This document shows positions 59,448 through 64,000 of a DNA stretch of 64,000 nt, piece after piece. Positions within the stretch are counted from its first letter, which is position 1. Each line of letters begins with the position of its first letter. The stretch spans positions 72,600,704 to 72,664,703 of the forward strand of contig NC_092878.1 in NCBI RefSeq assembly GCF_028372415.1. Reading direction: 5' to 3'. Source of the stretch: Notamacropus eugenii. Taxonomy: Eukaryota; Chordata; Mammalia; Diprotodontia; Macropodidae. Position numbers and translations under genes: made by a program. The notes beneath the pieces were generated by a model. It was not told where the DNA came from. It saw nothing but the letters and a program-made list of their open reading frames with translations, and made no database searches.

Positions 59448-61769
59448 TTTTTAAATGTCTATTTCTTTCTTTCTAGTATTCAACATTCATTTCCACAAAA
59501 TTTGAGATCCAAATTTTCTCCCCATGTTTTCCCTGTCCCCACCCCAAAACACTATGCATTGTGATTACTCCTTCCCCCAATTTGCTTTCCCTTTCATCAC
59601 ACTCCTCCTTTCCCTTATCCCCATCTTCTATCTTTTCTTGTAGGGCAAGATAGATTTCTATGCCCCATTACTTGTATTTCTATTTTTCCAAGTTGCATGC
59701 AAGAACAATTCTCAACATTTGTTACTAAAACTTTGAGTTTCAACTTTTCTCCCTTCCATGCTCTCCTCCCATCACCACTGAGAAGGCAAGCAATTCAATT
59801 TAGGTTATATATGTGTAGCTTTGCAGAAGACTTCCATAATAATCATGTTGTGTAAGACTAACTATAATTCCCTCCATCTTATCCTGCCCCTCATTTATTT
59901 TATTCTCTCTTTTGACCTTGTCCCTCTCCAAAGGTGTTTACTTCTAATTACTATCTCCTCCCATGTGCCCTCCTTTCTATCATGTCCCCCACTTCTCTTA
60001 TCTCATTCTCCCTTATTTTCCTGTAGCGTAAGATAAATTTTCATACCAAATTGAGTGTGCATGTTATTCTCTCCTTAAGCCAAATGTGATGAGAGTAAGC
60101 TTCACTTTTCCCTTCTCACCTCCCCCCTTTTCCCTCCATTGAAAAAGCTATTTCTTGCTTCCTTTATGATAGTTTGCCCTATTCCATTTCTCCCTTTCTC
60201 CTCCCAAAACATTCCTCTCTCACTCCTTAATTTTATTATTTCAGATATCATCCCTTCCTATTCAACTCAATCTGTGCCTTCTGACTTTCAAGTAGTCCCA
60301 TAATTTTTAAATTATCTTCCCTGGTTCTACTTTCCGGGTCAGTTGTTTTTCCAATGAGATATTTCACATTGTCTTCAATTTTTTCATTCTTTTGGTTTTG
60401 TTTTGTGATTTCTTGGTTTCTCATAAATTCATTAGCCTCCATCTGTTCCATTCTAATTTTTAAAGAACTGTTTCCTTCAGTGAGCTTTTGAACCTCCTTT
60501 TCCATTTGTCTAATTCTGCTTTTTAAAGCATTTTTCTCCTCATTCTTGTCATATTGTTTTGTAATTTTTAGCTTCTGTCTGCATCATTCTAATTTTTAAA
60601 GAGCTATTTTTCATCTATGAGATTTTGAACTTCCTTCTCCATTTATCCAATGCTGATTTTTAAAGCATTCTTCTCATCATTGATTTTTTGGACCTCTTTT
60701 GTCATTTGGGTTAGTCTATTTTTAAAGGTATTATTTTCCTCAGCATTGTTTTGGGTCTCCTTTAGCAAGCTATTGACTCACTTTTCATGATTTCCTTGTA
60801 TTGCTCTCATTTCTCTTCCCAATTTTTTCTCCACCAGTCTTACTTGATTTTCAAAATCTGTTTTAAGCTCTTCCTTGGCTTGAGACCATTGTGTATTTAT
60901 TTTGGAGGTTTCGGATGCACAAATCTTGCTTTAACTCTTCCTTTAATGGTATGCATTGTTCTTTATCATTCACAAGGATGGTAGAAAACACCTGTTCATC
61001 AATATAGTAACCTTCTATTGTCTTATTTTTTCCCCTTTTTTAGTCATTTTCCCAGCCACTTACTTGAGTTTTGAGTCATTTGCCAAGAGGAGACTATACT
61101 CTAGGGACCTATAAGTTCTCAGTTCCTCCAAGATGGCACAATCAAGGTAGAGGAGTTACTCCTCTCTTGGCCTGTGCTCTGGTCTGGGAACAACTACAAG
61201 TTATTCTGCCCAGGATCTTTGAGTAGAATTCCCTGTCCAGATCTTCCACCAGTTCCACCAAGTCAATACTCCTCCTCATCCCAGGACCACCGTTCAGGGT
61301 TGAGATCCAGATCAGCACCTCAATTCTCCCACGGTGTTTAGGGAGAGGACTCCAAAAATGGACATTCCCACTGCATTGGCAGCTACAGGAGGGGCCAGTT
61401 CACCTTCTCTTCTGACCCAGGTGATGAACTTTTTCACTGACCTTTGAAGCTGTCTTTGGTGTTTGTGGACTGAGCAATCTAGGAACTGCCATGGATTCAG
61501 CCCCCTGAGGTCTGCTAGATCTTCTCTGTGCTGTGCCATGCACGCAGCCAAGACTGGGCTGTGCTCTGCTCTGTGCCATGTGGGATAGACCTTTCTGTTT
61601 TGCCTTCTCCACTGTCTTTGGCTGGAAATCTCTTTCACCCTGTTTTTATGTGATTTCTGCTGCTCTTGAATTTGTTTAGAGTTATTTTTTGCAGGTATTT
61701 TATGGGCAGTGGGGGAGAGCTTTTACAGGACAATCCTTCTGCATTGCCATCTTGGCTCCACCTTTTCTT
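59448..61769 (-). mobile_element. HAL1-6 half-L1 retrotransposon, minus strand, internally deleted
   Basis: On the minus strand it starts at 61769 (GGTGGAGCCAAGATGGCAAT near the start), has a 5'UTR (61048-61769), an ORF1 cut short after its RNA-binding domain begins, and a 3'UTR ending in an A-rich tail at 59448. About 780 bp present in HAL1-5 (rest of ORF1 plus the microsatellite) are missing. Inserted in the endonuclease segment of an older L1. Confidence 0.85.
60270..61047 (-). pseudogene. HAL1-6 ORF1, truncated, with duplicated coil segment
   Basis: Start codon at 61047 on the minus strand (a TGACTAAAA context replaces the usual TGCCCAAAA). Coiled-coil pieces follow, with a ~137-bp segment present twice (60410-60550 and 60551-60690). 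The open piece 60248-60505 carries MEKEVQKLTEGNSSLKIRME and DNLKIMGLLES, then passes into UTR-derived residues (QKAQIELNRKG), showing the deletion joint near 60286. The C-terminal domain is absent. Confidence 0.8.
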
Positions 61770-61780
61770 TCTTATTTATT

Positions 61781-62390
61781 ATAAGGTTAGATAGTTCTGA
61801 GAGGGGACAGTTAAATGCCCCCTCCCAGTATAGTTTTAATGTATATTTCCTCCAATAACACACTTAACTTTTCTTTTAAGAATTCAGATGCTCTGCTTTT
61901 TGGTGCATATGTGTTCATTATTGATACTAATTCATTGTCTATGATTCTTTTTAGCAATATGAAATTTCTTTGATTATCATTTTTAATTAGGTCTATTTTT
62001 GCTTGTCTTTTGTCAGGGATCATAATTTTTTTTTTAAACTTCACATAATGCAGAACATATTCTGTTCCATTCCTTTATTTTAAATGTCTTTCTTTTTCAA
62101 GTGTGCCTCTTATTAACAACATAATATTGGATGCTAGCTACTAATCTATTCTGCAATCCTCTTCCAATTATATGGGTGAGTTTACCCTATTTATATTTAT
62201 AATTGTGATAGCTAATTGTTTATACCCTCTATCCTATTATCTTCTGTTTATCCCCTTCATTTCTTTTACCTGACTCCTCCTCAAAAGCCTGTTTTATTTT
62301 TTCCTGATCATTGCTTCCTTTTGTCATCCTCCCTCTTATCACAACCACACCATTTCTTTTAGTCCCTTCCCTCCTACTTCCCTGTTTAGA
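61781..62390 (-). mobile_element. Outer L1, ORF2 N-terminus, right of HAL1-6
   Basis: Antisense endonuclease start: the 77-residue piece at 61811-62044 has KIDLIKNDNQRNFILLKRII and VSIMNTYAPKS, and the ORF2 start (ITIINININ-like with NSPI) lies near 62170-62215. It joins the segment at 59293-59447 when HAL1-6 is removed. Confidence 0.75.
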
Positions 62391-62890
62391 TGAAAATCAG
62401 GAAATTTTCTCTTTTGATTTTTTGTAACTCTCCTGTTTTCATGATTTTTGAAATATAACTGACTGTTTCTGTTATCTGGTCTGTCACTTCTTTTAGTACT
62501 TGATATAATTCATCTGGACCAAATGACTTAAATTAATCGTGGTTGCTATCTCTGTTTTCTATGAATTTTTTGAAATTCACTTTCCCCAAATCAAAGGTAG
62601 GTGTGAGACTAAACGTGAATTTCTTCTCATCTGTTGCAAACTTTCAGAGAAAATGTTTCTTTTATTCAACCAGTTCATTTTTTTCTTTTGCCACAACTTA
62701 CTTACTCACTGAGAAATTACACCCAGAGTAAAATTTCTCTTCCTTATTTCTTTCAACTTTTGAATTAAAGAAAAATATTTCTCCTCTTCAAGGTTTTAAG
62801 GGTAACTCTGAGAATATGAGAATTTGGTTTCTCTAACATTATTATTCATGAGCCTTACTATGTTTTATTTATATTGTGAATAAACTCCTT
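62391..62890 (-). mobile_element. L3/CR1-like LINE fragment A, minus strand
   Basis: Antisense 62400-62530 translates as FGPDELYQVLKEVTDQITE, like the CR1-clade start of the reverse transcriptase (GPDELHPRVLKEL). The rest matches fragment B downstream in order. Confidence 0.55.
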
Positions 62891-63259
62891 ATTAGTCATT
62901 TTATTCCATCATCACCAGGACAAAGTTTTTTGTGTGGCTGCTTTTTTTTTTTAGCTTTGTGAGAGAAAATGGAAACAAAATAAGAATTTAGTCTTTTTTT
63001 TTCTCTTTTCAGTTATCCTTATCTTACCCACCCTTAGCAAAGAACTTATCTCTTCTTTGATCCCATTTTCCCACAATACAGAAAAAATAAACAAAAAAAA
63101 ATCCCCTCCAAAATCTCCACAACCACCATCAACAAACAAAAAAATTCTTTTTGATGTCCTTAGCTTTACTGATGGAATCGTGTCATACTGTTATTTTTAT
63201 TTTCTATTGTTTTGCCTGTCTTCTGTGTATTTTTAAAATCTTGCTGGATTAAGTGATTC
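62891..63259. other. Unassigned T/A-rich DNA
   Basis: No gene or repeat family recognised. Confidence 0.35.
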
Positions 63260-63720
63260 CTGCTGCATTCATATGTTACATTTCTTTGCATCCATTTTTC
63301 CTCATCAATGGAATTATTTTGTTTTATGTCTTCAGAATATCATCCTTGAGCATATATCTCTCTAAGTATGACTTTTCTTGTAGCATTTTAGATGATGAGA
63401 ATCTACCTTTCTTTCCTATGAACTCTTTGAAACCAGTTTTCCCAAAATCTAGAGTAAGGTGTCAGACATGCTTGAATTTCTTTCCATCTATTGGAAAATC
63501 TAAGAGAGACTGATTACTTTCTTCCAGAGTTTCAATAATTTTTTTCCTTCACAATTAATTCTTGCAGTGAGAATTAGATCCAGAATATGTTTTATTTCCT
63601 CTTCAACTTTTGAAATAAGGACAGTTCCATCTCCCTGTCCCCCTCCTTGCCAGTGTTCTAAAGGTAACTCTGATAATATAGGGGTAGTTTCTGTAGTATT
63701 ATTACTCATGAACCCACATT
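63260..63720 (-). mobile_element. L3/CR1-like LINE fragment B, minus strand
   Basis: Shares with fragment A the order TATGAACTCTTTGAAACC, TCTTCAACTTTTGAAATAAG, AAGGTAACTCTGATAATAT and TATTATTACTCATGA (fragment A: TATGAATTTTTTGAAATTC, TTTCAACTTTTGAATTAAAG, AGGGTAACTCTGAGAATATG, TATTATTCATGAGCC). The minus-strand open frame at 63500-63709 has VEEEIKHILDLILTARIN, compatible with the region between endonuclease and reverse transcriptase in CR1-type elements. Confidence 0.5.
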
Positions 63721-64000
63721 ACTATATTCCTCTTTGATTATTAGTTAATAAAAAATTAGCCAGCCAATGTTACTTAGTTTTTAGTAATCACTATTTGCTA
63801 ATGTGATATAATAAGAATAATTGCTACAAAACATGTTCCAAATTAGGGGTGCATTCTCCCACAAATGTATCATCCAGAGGTAAATGGTTTAAAGGTTCAC
63901 CAGCACATATGACAAAGGGTAACTCACAGCAACTGATTGGAAGGAAGTTCTCTTCTTTCTTAGTGGGATCCTCATGAAGCTCTTAAATATCATTCAAGAA
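63721..64000. other. Unassigned DNA
   Basis: No gene or repeat seen. Confidence 0.35.

Overview
The window looks like mammalian intergenic DNA, most probably from a marsupial (the L1, HAL1 and SINE types resemble those of Monodelphis; the species cannot be fixed by eye). It is AT-rich and CpG-poor. It carries very long dinucleotide tracts and layers of interspersed repeats: L1, HAL1 ('half-L1', ORF1 only), L2, L3/CR1 and tRNA-derived CORE-SINEs of the MIR/MAR1 type. No host protein-coding exon, tRNA or rRNA gene could be supported. Every recognisable coding trace belongs to a retrotransposon and is broken.

Layout. 1-3640: mostly unassigned, with two MIR-type SINEs and one dispersed repeat. 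3640-13735: an L2 piece, an old plus-strand L1 (4353-7735) interrupted by an unidentified ~360 bp insert, a second plus-strand L1 (7738-~13246) with a decayed ORF2, and another ORF2 fragment. 13736-16508: HAL1-1 (minus). 16509-20020: unassigned DNA with three SINEs. 20022-21930: 5'-truncated L1 (plus). 22000-26030: the least repetitive stretch, with possible conserved non-coding blocks. 26030-34395: two L2 elements split by HAL1-2 (minus) and HAL1-3 (plus). 34440-36680: an L3/CR1 element. 36680-40430: simple repeats, SINEs and unassigned DNA. 40447-43181: HAL1-4 (plus), the best-preserved copy. 43200-46177: old SINEs, an L2 tail and an L1 3' fragment. 46178-49131: HAL1-5 (plus). 49200-52110: SINEs and unassigned DNA. 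52110-62390: a nest of minus-strand L1 pieces with HAL1-6 inside. 62390-63720: two L3/CR1-like fragments.

How the parts relate. Six HAL1 copies share one plan: a 5'UTR opening with a CCAAGATGG-type motif, one ORF1 (coiled coil, RNA-binding domain, C-terminal domain), a microsatellite just after ORF1, a purine-rich 3'UTR, and a 3' end resembling that of L1. They carry no ORF2, so they are inferred to have moved using reverse transcriptase supplied by L1. Three copies have convincing target-site duplications (HAL1-2, HAL1-3, HAL1-4), and HAL1-6 has a shorter one. HAL1 elements are a described family. The unusual items are individual copies: a piece of ORF1 duplicated into the 5'UTR of HAL1-3, a coiled-coil duplication plus a large deletion in HAL1-6, and the recurring microsatellite site. 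All calls come from reading the sequence; no database search was run.
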